Below, in pieces: positions 18,299 through 26,373 of a DNA stretch of 36,839 bases. The notes beneath the pieces are model-generated. The model worked only from the letters and a program-made list of their open reading frames with translations, was not told where the DNA came from and did no database searches. This stretch comes from Propionibacteriaceae bacterium (lineage in GTDB: Bacteria > Actinomycetota > Actinomycetes > Propionibacteriales > Propionibacteriaceae). Where the stretch lies: assembly GCA_020846255.1 (NCBI GenBank), contig JADLEH010000364.1, positions 1-36,839 on the forward strand, written 5' to 3'. The number at the start of each line of letters is the position of its first letter. The stretch's first letter is position 1. Made by a program: the position numbers and the translations under genes.

Positions 18299-20002
18299 CT
18301 AGTGCTTTGAGCGTTGGTGGGTGTGGTAGTTGTTGTTGCCGCCGGAGAGGTTGTAGACGGTGCCGAACCCGAGGCGGAGCAGGATGTTCTGGCCGGCGTT
18401 TCCGGAGACGCCCTTGTTGCAGTAGGTGACGGTGGGGGTTCCGGGGTCGAGTTCGCTGACGCGTTCGCGGAGGTTGGCCAGGGGGATGTTGATGGCGCCT
18501 TCGATGTGGCTCTTGGTGTAGTCGCGGCCGGAGCGGACGTCGACGATTTGCAGGGTGTCACCGGCCTGCAGGCGTGCATCGAGGTCTTCGGGGGTGATGA
18601 GTGGCGCCTTGCCGGTGAGGGCGTTGTCGAGGGCCATGCCGGTGTAGTGGATGGGGTCCTTGGTGGTGGCGAAGGGTGGTGAGTAGGCCAGGTCGAGGTG
18701 GAACAGGTCCTCGGCGTGGGCGCCGAAGCTGATCGCGGTGGCCAGGACGTCGATGCGTTTGTCGACGCCTTGGGGGCCGATGGCTTGGGCGCCGAGGAGT
18801 CGTCCGGTGCCGCGTTCGGCGATGGCTTTGATGATCAGTTCGCGTCCACCGACGTAGGTGGCGTGGGCCGGTTTGATGTTGTGGACCACTTCGATGTCGA
18901 AGCCTTGGGCTTTGGCTTCGGTTTCGGTGAGCCCGGTGTGGCCGACGCCCAGCTCGAACACGCGCACGATGCCGGTGCCCAGAATGCCTCGGTGGCTCAG
19001 GGTGCCGCCGGTGATGGCATCGCCGGCGATCCGTCCCATCTTGTTGGCGGTGGAGCCGAGAGGGCGCCAGATGGGGTTCCCGGTGATGAGGGAGTAGCTT
19101 TCGGCGACGTCGCCGACGGCGTAGATGTCGTCGACGGTGGTGCGCATGGTGTGGTCGACCTTGATGGCGCCGGTGGGGCCGAGTTCGGCCCCGACCTGGA
19201 CGGCGAGGGTGGTGTCGGGCCGGACGCCGACCGACAGGATCACCACATCGGCGGGGAGGGTATCGCCGTTGTCGAGATGTACCCCGGTGACGCGGTCGTC
19301 GGTGGCGTCGACGGCGGTCACGCTGCGGGCCAGGTGGACTGTCACGTCGTGGCGGACGAGTTCTTCCTGGACGCGGAACGCCATGTCGGGATCCAGTGCG
19401 GGCATGACCTGGGGTAGGCGTTCCACGATGGTGACCTGGAGGCCGGCTTCGGTGAGTTGTTCGGCCATCTCGAGTCCGATGAAGCCGGAGCCGACCACAA
19501 CTGCGGTCTTTGCCTGGCGGGTGAGGATCCAGGCCCGGATCGCCTCGGCGTTCTGCACGTTGCGGACGGTGAACACTCCTGGGGCGTTGACGCCTGGGAT
19601 GGGCGGCACGATGCTTCGAGCTCCGGTGGCCAGGACAAGGGTGTCGTAGCTGTCGGTGAACTCGGTTCCTGTGTCCAGGTCGACGACCCGGATCGTCCGG
19701 TTGGGGTGGTCGACCGCGATCACCTCGTGTCCGGTGCGGATGCCCATGTTGTAGCGCTTGGCGAACCAGGCCGGGTCTCGGGGGTGGAGTTCGTCGGCGT
19801 CGGCGACCTGGCCGCCGACGTAGTAGGGGAGTCCGCAGCCGGAGTAGGAGATGTCACGGTCGCGGTCGTACACGACGATCTCGAGTTGTTCGTCGTTGCG
19901 GCGCGCCTTCGCACCCACGGAGGTGCCGGCGGCGACCGCGCCGATGATCACCAACCGCCGCACGGTGTGGCTGGCGGGCTGGGACGGGGCAGTGCTGGGC
20001 AT
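18299..20002 (-). CDS. FAD/NAD(P)-dependent disulfide oxidoreductase (CoA-disulfide-reductase-like) with C-terminal rhodanese domain
   Basis: 'RRLVIIGAVAAGTSVGAKARR', 'YSGCGLPYYVGG', 'AVVVGSGFIGLEMAEQL', 'IYAVGDVAE', C-terminal rhodanese 'LQIVDVRSGRDYTKSHIEGAINIPL...VTYCNKGVSG'. Confidence 0.88.
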   Translation of the reverse strand: MPSTAPSQPASHTVRRLVIIGAVAAGTSVGAKARRNDEQLEIVVYDRDRDISYSGCGLPYYVGGQVADADELHPRDPAWFAKRYNMGIRTGHEVIAVDHPNRTIRVVDLDTGTEFTDSYDTLVLATGARSIVPPIPGVNAPGVFTVRNVQNAEAIRAWILTRQAKTAVVVGSGFIGLEMAEQLTEAGLQVTIVERLPQVMPALDPDMAFRVQEELVRHDVTVHLARSVTAVDATDDRVTGVHLDNGDTLPADVVILSVGVRPDTTLAVQVGAELGPTGAIKVDHTMRTTVDDIYAVGDVAESYSLITGNPIWRPLGSTANKMGRIAGDAITGGTLSHRGILGTGIVRVFELGVGHTGLTETEAKAQGFDIEVVHNIKPAHATYVGGRELIIKAIAERGTGRLLGAQAIGPQGVDKRIDVLATAISFGAHAEDLFHLDLAYSPPFATTKDPIHYTGMALDNALTGKAPLITPEDLDARLQAGDTLQIVDVRSGRDYTKSHIEGAINIPLANLRERVSELDPGTPTVTYCNKGVSGNAGQNILLRLGFGTVYNLSGGNNNYHTHQRSKH

Positions 20003-20089
20003 GGTGAACCTCCACAAGACGGTGGCACGACGATGAGACGCAAAGGTGACCGGCAGGCAACCACGCGGTGACCGGCCGGCCGCGGTTGG

Positions 20090-20494
20090 CTAGCTGGCGG
20101 GTGCGAGTTCGGCGATCAGGGCTTCGACGCGTCCGCGGATCTTGTCGCGGATCGGGCGGACGGCTTCGATGCCCTGGCCGGCGGGGTCGTCGAGGACCCA
20201 GTCCTCGTAGCGCTTGCCGGGGTAGAACGGGCACGTGTCGCCGCAGCCCATGGTGATCACCACATCGGAGGCCTTGACCGCATCAGTTGTCAGGATCTTG
20301 GGCTGCTCGTTGGCGATGTCGATGCCCTCTTCGGCCATCGCGAGGATGGCCATCGAGTTGACCGCGTCGGCGGGCGTCGAGCCGGCCGACAGCACCTCGA
20401 TCCGGCCCTCACCGAGGTGACGCAGGTAGCCTGCGGCCATCTGGGAACGGCCGGCGTTGTGGATGCACACGAACAGGACGGTGGGCTTGCTCAT
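20090..20494 (-). CDS. arsC: arsenate reductase, LMW-PTP family
   Basis: 'VLFVCIHNAGRSQMAAGYLRHLG' (CX5R), 'VITMGCGDTCPFYPGKRYEDWVLDDPAGQ'. Confidence 0.92.
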   Translation of the reverse strand: MSKPTVLFVCIHNAGRSQMAAGYLRHLGEGRIEVLSAGSTPADAVNSMAILAMAEEGIDIANEQPKILTTDAVKASDVVITMGCGDTCPFYPGKRYEDWVLDDPAGQGIEAVRPIRDKIRGRVEALIAELAPAS

Positions 20495-20538
20495 CTGCGT
20501 ACTCCTCGAATCTCCGGCGGACGGTGTCTCCGCCGGGC

Positions 20539-20566
20539 TTGACTCTCATGGTAGCTCAGTTACCAT
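20539..20566 (+). promoter_or_regulatory. candidate promoter/operator between divergent arsC and arsR-arsC genes
   Basis: TTGACT-N16-TACCAT with inverted repeat ATGGTA-gctcagt-TACCAT (20548-20566) over the -10-like element. Confidence 0.5.
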
Positions 20567-20596
20567 TGCCTCAATTGTTATGGAGGCAAACAGGAC

Positions 20597-21268
20597 ATGT
20601 CAATGTGGAATCTCGAAGCGAGGGCCCGCGCCTACGCCGCCCTTGGCGATCCGTCCCGGCTGGCGATCATCGACCTGCTGGCAAACGCCGACCTCGCCTC
20701 CGGCGAACTGGGGAACCAGCTGGACATCCCCACCAACCTGGTCGCGCACCACCTGCGCGTGCTGGAGGAGGCCGGGCTGATCCTGCGCAGACGATCCGAG
20801 GGTGACGGCCGCCGCACCTACGTCACCCGCACGCCCGCCGGCAACCAGCTGATCGGCGCAGGCCGTCACCTACCGCGCCCCCACAAGGTGGCCTTCATCT
20901 GCTCGCAGAACTCCGCCCGCTCCCAGCTCGCCGAGTCCTACTGGCGCACCGTCAGCGACATCCCGGTGGTCTCGGCCGGCACCCACCCCGCAAGCCGCGT
21001 CCATCCCCGCGCGATCACAGTGGGGCGGCGCCACGGCCTCGACCTCACCACGGCCCGACCCCGCCTCGCCGCCGACGTACTCAGCGGCGACGAGCTGGTC
21101 ATCGCCGTGTGTGACCGCGCCTACGAAGACCTCGACAACCAACCGCTGCACTGGTCGGTCCCCGACCCTGCCCTCGCCGAGAACACGAGTGCCTTCGAGG
21201 GCGCCTACGACGACATCACCGGCCGGATCACCCGCCTGGCCGCCAGCTTCGAAGGAGAAGCCCCATGA
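20597..21268 (+). CDS. ArsR-type winged-helix domain fused to LMW-PTP/ArsC-like domain
   Basis: 'YAALGDPSRLAIIDLLANADLASGELGNQLDIPTNLVAHHLRVLEEAGLI' followed by 'KVAFICSQNSARSQLAESYWR' (CX5R). Confidence 0.9.
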   Translation: MSMWNLEARARAYAALGDPSRLAIIDLLANADLASGELGNQLDIPTNLVAHHLRVLEEAGLILRRRSEGDGRRTYVTRTPAGNQLIGAGRHLPRPHKVAFICSQNSARSQLAESYWRTVSDIPVVSAGTHPASRVHPRAITVGRRHGLDLTTARPRLAADVLSGDELVIAVCDRAYEDLDNQPLHWSVPDPALAENTSAFEGAYDDITGRITRLAASFEGEAP

Positions 21269-21927
21269 CCACCGCCCCACATCCTGTCTCGGAACGCAGC
21301 TGGGAAAGCCTGCGCACCCCCGAGAAGCTCGCCCTCAAGCAGGCCTCGGCCCGTCTCGCCGACGACTTCGCCGGCCTGTACGGCAAAGAGACCATCGAAC
21401 GCTTCCTCGCCAGCTCGTTCGACCAGTTCGCCGGTCACGCCAAAGTCACCAGGTTCCTCCCGCTGCTGGCCGAACGGTTCGCCCACCAACGCCTCCAGGC
21501 CCTGGCCCGGATCGAAGGGCTCCACGACGACGGCAAACCCGTCGTGCTGTTCCTGTGCACCCACAACGCCGGCCGCTCCCAGATGGCACTCGGGTTCTTC
21601 CAAGCGCTCACCGGCGACAAGGCCGTGGCCTGGTCCGGTGGCTCCGAGCCAGGTATCGAGGTCAACCCGGCAGCGATCGCCGCCATGGCCGAACGCGGCA
21701 TCGACATCTCCAAAGAGTTCCCCAAGCCGTGGACCGACGAAACCGTCCGCGCCGCGGACGTCGTGGTGACGATGGGCTGCGGGGATGCCTGCCCGATCTT
21801 CCCCGGCAAACGCTACGAGAACTGGGACGTCGAGGACCCGGCAGGACAAACCGTCGAAGATGTCCGCCCCATTCGAGATGAGGTCGAGCGCAACGTTCGC
21901 ACCCTGATGGCTTCACTCAACCTGTAG
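21265..21927 (+). CDS. arsC: arsenate reductase with N-terminal helical domain (mycothiol-type ArsC)
   Basis: 'VLFLCTHNAGRSQMALGFFQAL', 'VVTMGCGDACPIFPGKRYENWDVEDPAGQ'; ATGA overlap with the fusion gene. Confidence 0.92.
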   Translation: MTTAPHPVSERSWESLRTPEKLALKQASARLADDFAGLYGKETIERFLASSFDQFAGHAKVTRFLPLLAERFAHQRLQALARIEGLHDDGKPVVLFLCTHNAGRSQMALGFFQALTGDKAVAWSGGSEPGIEVNPAAIAAMAERGIDISKEFPKPWTDETVRAADVVVTMGCGDACPIFPGKRYENWDVEDPAGQTVEDVRPIRDEVERNVRTLMASLNL

Positions 21928-21968
21928 CACGGCCCGGTGGTGCCGGCCGTGCTCCTCGAGTCACGAGG

Positions 21969-22847
21969 TCACAGTTTCGGTGGTTGGTGCTCAACGGCGA
22001 TGGTTTGCCGGCTCGGGTCCAGGTGTGCGACGACGCACGCGCCAGGTTTGAGCGACATCGCCGGGATGCCGAGGGCGGCAAGCATCGCCGGAAGGACGGG
22101 TCGATGTCCGCAGATGGCCATTGGCATGCCTGAATCCAGGGTCTGGTCGATCAGCCGCCGCATCAGGTTGTCGACGGCCTTGAGGCTGAGCTCGGCCTGC
22201 TCCTCGCTAAAGGTGGCCCACCCCTCGATCTCTAGTTGCTCGGCCGTACCGTATGGCACCAGCGTCTTTACGCACCGGGCAGAGGTGGAGGATGCCAACC
22301 GGGTGACCCCGTAGGCGAGTAGCAGCGGCTTTAGAGCGGATGCCTGCCGCCGGCCGCGGGCAGTGAGGGGACGGGCCTGGTCGCGGCCGCTCCAGTTCGA
22401 CCGTGCCATCGCCCTTCCATGCCGCACGATCAGGATCGGCACCGTGTTGGACAGGGCAACTCCTTCCCGGATCACCAAGTCCTGCCCGGTGCCGGCCGTC
22501 CGGGCGATCGCCTCCTCGGCGGGTACCCACGCGACGTGGTCGATGCTGTCCCCTGGAGTCACAATCTCGGGGGTTGTCGTCTGGGCCCGCCACCACTCCA
22601 CCGGTGATCCTGCCTTGCCCGAGGTGGTGGCTGTGATGGGACCGCCGAGCCGGATTCCTAGGTGGGCGTCGGTTCTTGCTGCCCGGGCAGCGCAGGCCGC
22701 CAGGTACTCGTCGGGACCCAGAGATTCCATCGGCAGACGCCACCCCGCGCCATGCCCCACCTGAACCATCAGCACATCCAGGCCCGGGGCATCGCCTCGC
22801 ACCACGACAGCGCCCGCAGCTGAAGGATGCTTCGCCACTGACCGCAT
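21969..22847 (-). CDS. NUDIX-like domain (degenerate) fused to histidine phosphatase, MutT1-like
   Basis: N-terminal 'AAGAVVVRGDAPGLDVLMVQVGHGAGWRLPMESLGPDEYLAACAAR'; C-terminal 'ILIVRHGRAMARSNWSGRDQARPLTARGRRQA' and 'ICGHRPVLPAML'. Confidence 0.8.
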   Translation of the reverse strand: MRSVAKHPSAAGAVVVRGDAPGLDVLMVQVGHGAGWRLPMESLGPDEYLAACAARAARTDAHLGIRLGGPITATTSGKAGSPVEWWRAQTTTPEIVTPGDSIDHVAWVPAEEAIARTAGTGQDLVIREGVALSNTVPILIVRHGRAMARSNWSGRDQARPLTARGRRQASALKPLLLAYGVTRLASSTSARCVKTLVPYGTAEQLEIEGWATFSEEQAELSLKAVDNLMRRLIDQTLDSGMPMAICGHRPVLPAMLAALGIPAMSLKPGACVVAHLDPSRQTIAVEHQPPKL

Positions 22848-23128
22848 GCCAACAGGATGCCCTGCCCGGCGACGCCACTACCGCGATACCGCGAAGAGTT
22901 CATCTTGGACCTCCGCCAGGCACTCTCCGGCCAACCGGGACAATCGAGCCGTGCGGCGCAGGCTCAACGACCGCCGAGGACACGCCAGGAGGTTGCGTTG
23001 AACCTGCAGTCGTCGGTGCTGTCCCTACGTGTGAGCAACCGCTGAAGGTGCTGACCCCGGCTGCCCCGCCCCGTAACCTGTAGCCACGTACGGGACCGAC
23101 TTTCTAGCGGGGCCGCCTACGGATCTTC

Positions 23129-23185
23129 TCGGATCGACACCTGTCGATCCGAATGGGTCTATGGTTCATATCGACAACCGTCGAT
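23129..23185 (+). promoter_or_regulatory. two tandem ArsR-type operator candidates upstream of arsD
   Basis: Perfect palindrome TCGGATCGACA-CC-TGTCGATCCGA (23129-23152) and ATCGAC-AACC-GTCGAT (23170-23185); both contain ATCGAC-N4-GTCGAT, 37 bp apart. Confidence 0.65.
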
Positions 23186-23205
23186 GTCCCAATGGAGGAG
23201 TGACC

Positions 23206-23589
23206 ATGGTCAGTATTCGTGTCTTCGAGCCCGCGCTGTGTTGCAACACTGGCGTCTGTGGAGAGGACGTGGACCAGGCGCTGGTCGACTTCAGCGCTGA
23301 TCTGGACTTCTTCAAGCAGCAGGGTGTCGATATCGCTCGGCACAATCTGGCCAACGACCCGGCGGTCTTCGTGCAGAACCCGATGGTGACCAACTTCCTC
23401 ACCGCCGCTGGCTCCGAAGGCCTCCCGCTGGTGCTGGTTGATGACGTGACGGTGCTCACCGGCCGGTACCCGACCCGCGACATGCTGGCTCGTTATGCCG
23501 GACTCGCGACGGCTGAACCGAAGACGCTCACGCTTGCCACGGCGACCTCCCAGGGCTGTTGCGGCGGCTCCAGCAGCAGCTGCTGCTAA
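23206..23589 (+). CDS. arsD: ArsD arsenic metallochaperone/regulator
   Basis: 'MVSIRVFEPALCCNTGVCGEDVDQALVDFSADLDFFKQQGVDIARHNLA', C-terminal CC pairs; GGAGGAG RBS. Confidence 0.93.
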   Translation: MVSIRVFEPALCCNTGVCGEDVDQALVDFSADLDFFKQQGVDIARHNLANDPAVFVQNPMVTNFLTAAGSEGLPLVLVDDVTVLTGRYPTRDMLARYAGLATAEPKTLTLATATSQGCCGGSSSSCC

Positions 23590-23602
23590 GCCTGCTGTCC
23601 CG

Positions 23603-25354
23603 ATGAGATTCCTGGATGCACCCACCCGTTTCCTGTTCTTCACCGGCAAGGGCGGGGTGGGCAAGACCTCCCTGGCCTGCGCCACTGCATTGCGGCTGGC
23701 CGACGCTGGCCGGCGCGTGCTGCTGGTGAGTACCGACCCGGCCTCCAACGTGGGGCAGGTGTTCGGCCAAACGATCGGCAACACCATCACCCCGGTGGAC
23801 TCGGTCCCTGGGCTGGATGCTCTGGAGATCGATCCCGAGCAGGCCGCTGCCGCCTACCGGGAGCGGATCATCGGGCCCGTGCGGGGCCTGCTGCCGGCCA
23901 AGGAGATCGCCTCGATCACCGAGCAGCTGTCTGGTTCGTGCACCACCGAGATCGCCTCGTTCAACGAGTTCACCGGCCTGCTGGCCGACCCCACCCTTTC
24001 AGCCGGCTATGACCACGTCATCTTCGACACCGCCCCCACCGGGCACACGATCCGGCTCCTGAAGCTCCCCGGGGACTGGACGGGTTTCCTCGACGACGGC
24101 AAGGGCGACGCGTCCTGCCTTGGACCGCTGTCAGGACTGGAGAAGCAGCGCACGATTTATGCAGGTGCGGTGACGGCCCTGGCCGACCCATCGATGACCA
24201 GCCTTGTCCTTGTGGCCCGGGCTCAGCCTTCGAGCCTTGCCGAGATTGCCCGCACCGCCGACGAGTTGTCGACCACCGGCATCACGCCGAGCGCTGTCGT
24301 CATCAACGGTGTCCTTCCCGCCGCTGCGGCGGCCGCCGACAGTCTGGGTCTGGCGGTGCGGGAGCGTGAGCAGGCAGCCATCGCTGACATGCCCGCCGGC
24401 CTGGCAGGAGTCCCGGTGGACATCATCGAGCTCAAGCCCGAGAACATGGTGGGAGTGGCAGCCCTCCGCTCGCTGCTCGGCGGTGCCACAGCCGTCCCGC
24501 AAGACGATGGCGCGCACGAACTTGTCGACCTGCCCTCCTCGCTGGACGCCCTGATCGACGAGATCGCTGTCGATGGTCACGGCCTGATCATGTGCATGGG
24601 CAAGGGTGGGGTGGGCAAGACCACCGTCGCATCCGCGATCGCTACCCGACTGGCCGAGCTGGGGCACCCGGTGCACCTGACCACCACCGATCCGGCCGGG
24701 CATCTGGACACCACCCTTGGCGGCGATGGTGCCGCGAAGAACCTCACCATGTCGCGGGTCGATCCCGTACAAGCCGTCGCCGACTACCGCGCTCACGTCA
24801 TGAACACCAAGGGCAAGAACCTCGACGAGGCCGGCCGCGCGGTGCTGGCAGAAGACCTGATGTCGCCATGCACAGAAGAGGTTGCGGTCTTTCAGCAGTT
24901 CTCCCGCCTCGTCAGCCAGGCTCGTCGCACCTTCGTCGTGATGGACACCGCACCCACCGGACACACCCTGCTGCTGATGGATGCGGCCGGCTCCTACCAC
25001 CGCGAGATCGCCCGCAACATGCCCGCCGGTACGGACTACACCACGCCGATGATGCGGCTCCAGGACCCGGACTACACCAAGATCCTGCTCGTCACCCTTC
25101 CAGAAACCACCCCTGTCCTGGAGGCCAGCGTCCTCGAAGACGACCTCAAGCGGGCTGGCATCCAGCCCTGGGCCTGGGTCATCAACCAATCGCTCGCCGC
25201 CGCAGACACCACCTCTGCGCTGTTCCGCCACCGGGCCGGCCAGGAATCCGGCCCGATCGACGCCGTCCGAAGCCGCGCCCACCGGCTGGCTATCGTCCCC
25301 TTGCTTGAGCAGGAGCCGATCGGTCGCGGACACTTTGCCCTGGTCGCGTCATGA
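23603..25354 (+). CDS. arsA: ArsA arsenical pump-driving ATPase (tandem P-loops)
   Basis: Two 'GKGGVGKT' P-loops, two 'DTAPTGHT' signatures, conserved Cys contexts 'SGSCTTEIASFNEF', 'DASCLGPLSG', 'MSPCTEEVAVFQQF'. Confidence 0.95.
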   Translation: MRFLDAPTRFLFFTGKGGVGKTSLACATALRLADAGRRVLLVSTDPASNVGQVFGQTIGNTITPVDSVPGLDALEIDPEQAAAAYRERIIGPVRGLLPAKEIASITEQLSGSCTTEIASFNEFTGLLADPTLSAGYDHVIFDTAPTGHTIRLLKLPGDWTGFLDDGKGDASCLGPLSGLEKQRTIYAGAVTALADPSMTSLVLVARAQPSSLAEIARTADELSTTGITPSAVVINGVLPAAAAAADSLGLAVREREQAAIADMPAGLAGVPVDIIELKPENMVGVAALRSLLGGATAVPQDDGAHELVDLPSSLDALIDEIAVDGHGLIMCMGKGGVGKTTVASAIATRLAELGHPVHLTTTDPAGHLDTTLGGDGAAKNLTMSRVDPVQAVADYRAHVMNTKGKNLDEAGRAVLAEDLMSPCTEEVAVFQQFSRLVSQARRTFVVMDTAPTGHTLLLMDAAGSYHREIARNMPAGTDYTTPMMRLQDPDYTKILLVTLPETTPVLEASVLEDDLKRAGIQPWAWVINQSLAAADTTSALFRHRAGQESGPIDAVRSRAHRLAIVPLLEQEPIGRGHFALVAS

Positions 25355-25689
25355 ACCGAACCCTGGCAACGATCGAGTGCGACGCCGCTGAGCCCGAAAA
25401 GCTCATGCCCGCCCCCGACGCCGAACAGCTCGCCGACCTGCTCAAGGCGCTCGCCGACCCGGTCAGGCTCCGACTGCTGCGCCTGGTCGCCGAATCCCCA
25501 GACACGACAGCGTGCGCCTGCCACCTGCCCACAGCCCTGGGAATCTCCCAACCCACCCTCTCCCACCACCTCAAGAAGCTGGTCGACGCCGGGCTCCTGG
25601 TCCGGGAACAGCGGGGGCGTTGGGCTCACTACCAGCTCGAAGCGACGGCCTTGGGTCCAGTGTGGGGTTACCTCGAAGCGTGCCGCTGA
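25351..25689 (+). CDS. arsR: ArsR-family transcriptional repressor
   Basis: 'LLKALADPVRLRLLRLVAES...ACACHLPTALGISQPTLSHHLKKLVDAGLLV' with Cys residues near the ELCVCDL position; ATGA overlap with arsA. Confidence 0.92.
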   Translation: MNRTLATIECDAAEPEKLMPAPDAEQLADLLKALADPVRLRLLRLVAESPDTTACACHLPTALGISQPTLSHHLKKLVDAGLLVREQRGRWAHYQLEATALGPVWGYLEACR

Positions 25690-25849
25690 CCTGTCGAAGT
25701 GTGAGAACACTTGGGCTCGCTGGGGCGACTCCAAGCTCGCTCTCCTGCCGTCGTGACGGTCGCGCAATCGGGGTGCAGCGGCGGACTCAGGGTCCTTCCC
25801 GATGCGACGATGATCGCCCCGGGTTCCGGCGTCGGTAAGAGCGCAGCGC

Positions 25850-26025
25850 GCTCATCAGCGGTTGCGGTCGTTTGGATGGGCGGCGCGAGCCGGTAGCCGG
25901 ATGAAGCTTCGCGCTTGTTCGATTCCCACAATTCGTGCGTTTTTGGGGGACCGACGGGCCGAGATTGCCATCATGTCCCGGCCTCTGATGGCGCCCAGGT
26001 CGCCAACTTGTCAGAACCGCACAAC
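25850..26025. repeat. cassette-boundary repeat, copy A
   Basis: CTTGTTCGATTCCCACAATTCGTGCGTTTTTGGGG core; upstream GCTCATCAGCGGTTGCGGTCGTTTGGATGG; downstream CTTGTCAGAAC...ACAAC. Confidence 0.65.
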
Positions 26026-26373
26026 CACCCGACTGCGGCACCGCCGCGAACGATCCGGACCCTTGTTGGCTAACTGAGGACATTTGTCTGGCCACTTGGT
26101 GCCAGCCCTTTCGGAAGAGCGGTTGGCTCGAGCGAGAGCGCCATCGCGCTGAGGTCGCCCGCCAGTGGGCGGAGCTGGGCGACTGCGACGCTTGCGGGTA
26201 TCGGTGGTCCACGCATGCCGGTTAGCACAAAGATCCCGATGGCATGTGCGGCGAGTGCGCGGTCGAGTTCGTACACGGTGAACGCACAGCCGTCATGGGA
26301 ACTTGTCTGGCCGTCGACAGATAGAAACCCCCGACTCTGGACCGAACGAACCGGAGAATGCTTGGCTTCAACC

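Noticed and set aside
18698-19417. 239-aa plus-strand ORF rich in Gly/Asp/Val
   Set aside because: Antisense of the FAD oxidoreductase gene; low-complexity mirror frame
22857-23090. Small ORFs between the phosphatase fusion and arsD
   Set aside because: No RBS-supported start and no recognisable family; likely intergenic
24131-25333. 400-aa minus-strand ORF opposite arsA
   Set aside because: Mirror-frame artefact of high-GC coding DNA; arsA on the plus strand has unambiguous motifs
25913-25950. tRNA gene at TTGTTCGATTCCCACAA (also at 28.61 and 36.59 kb)
   Set aside because: The T-loop-like string has no pairing T-stem and no D/anticodon arms could be placed; treated as part of a repeat instead
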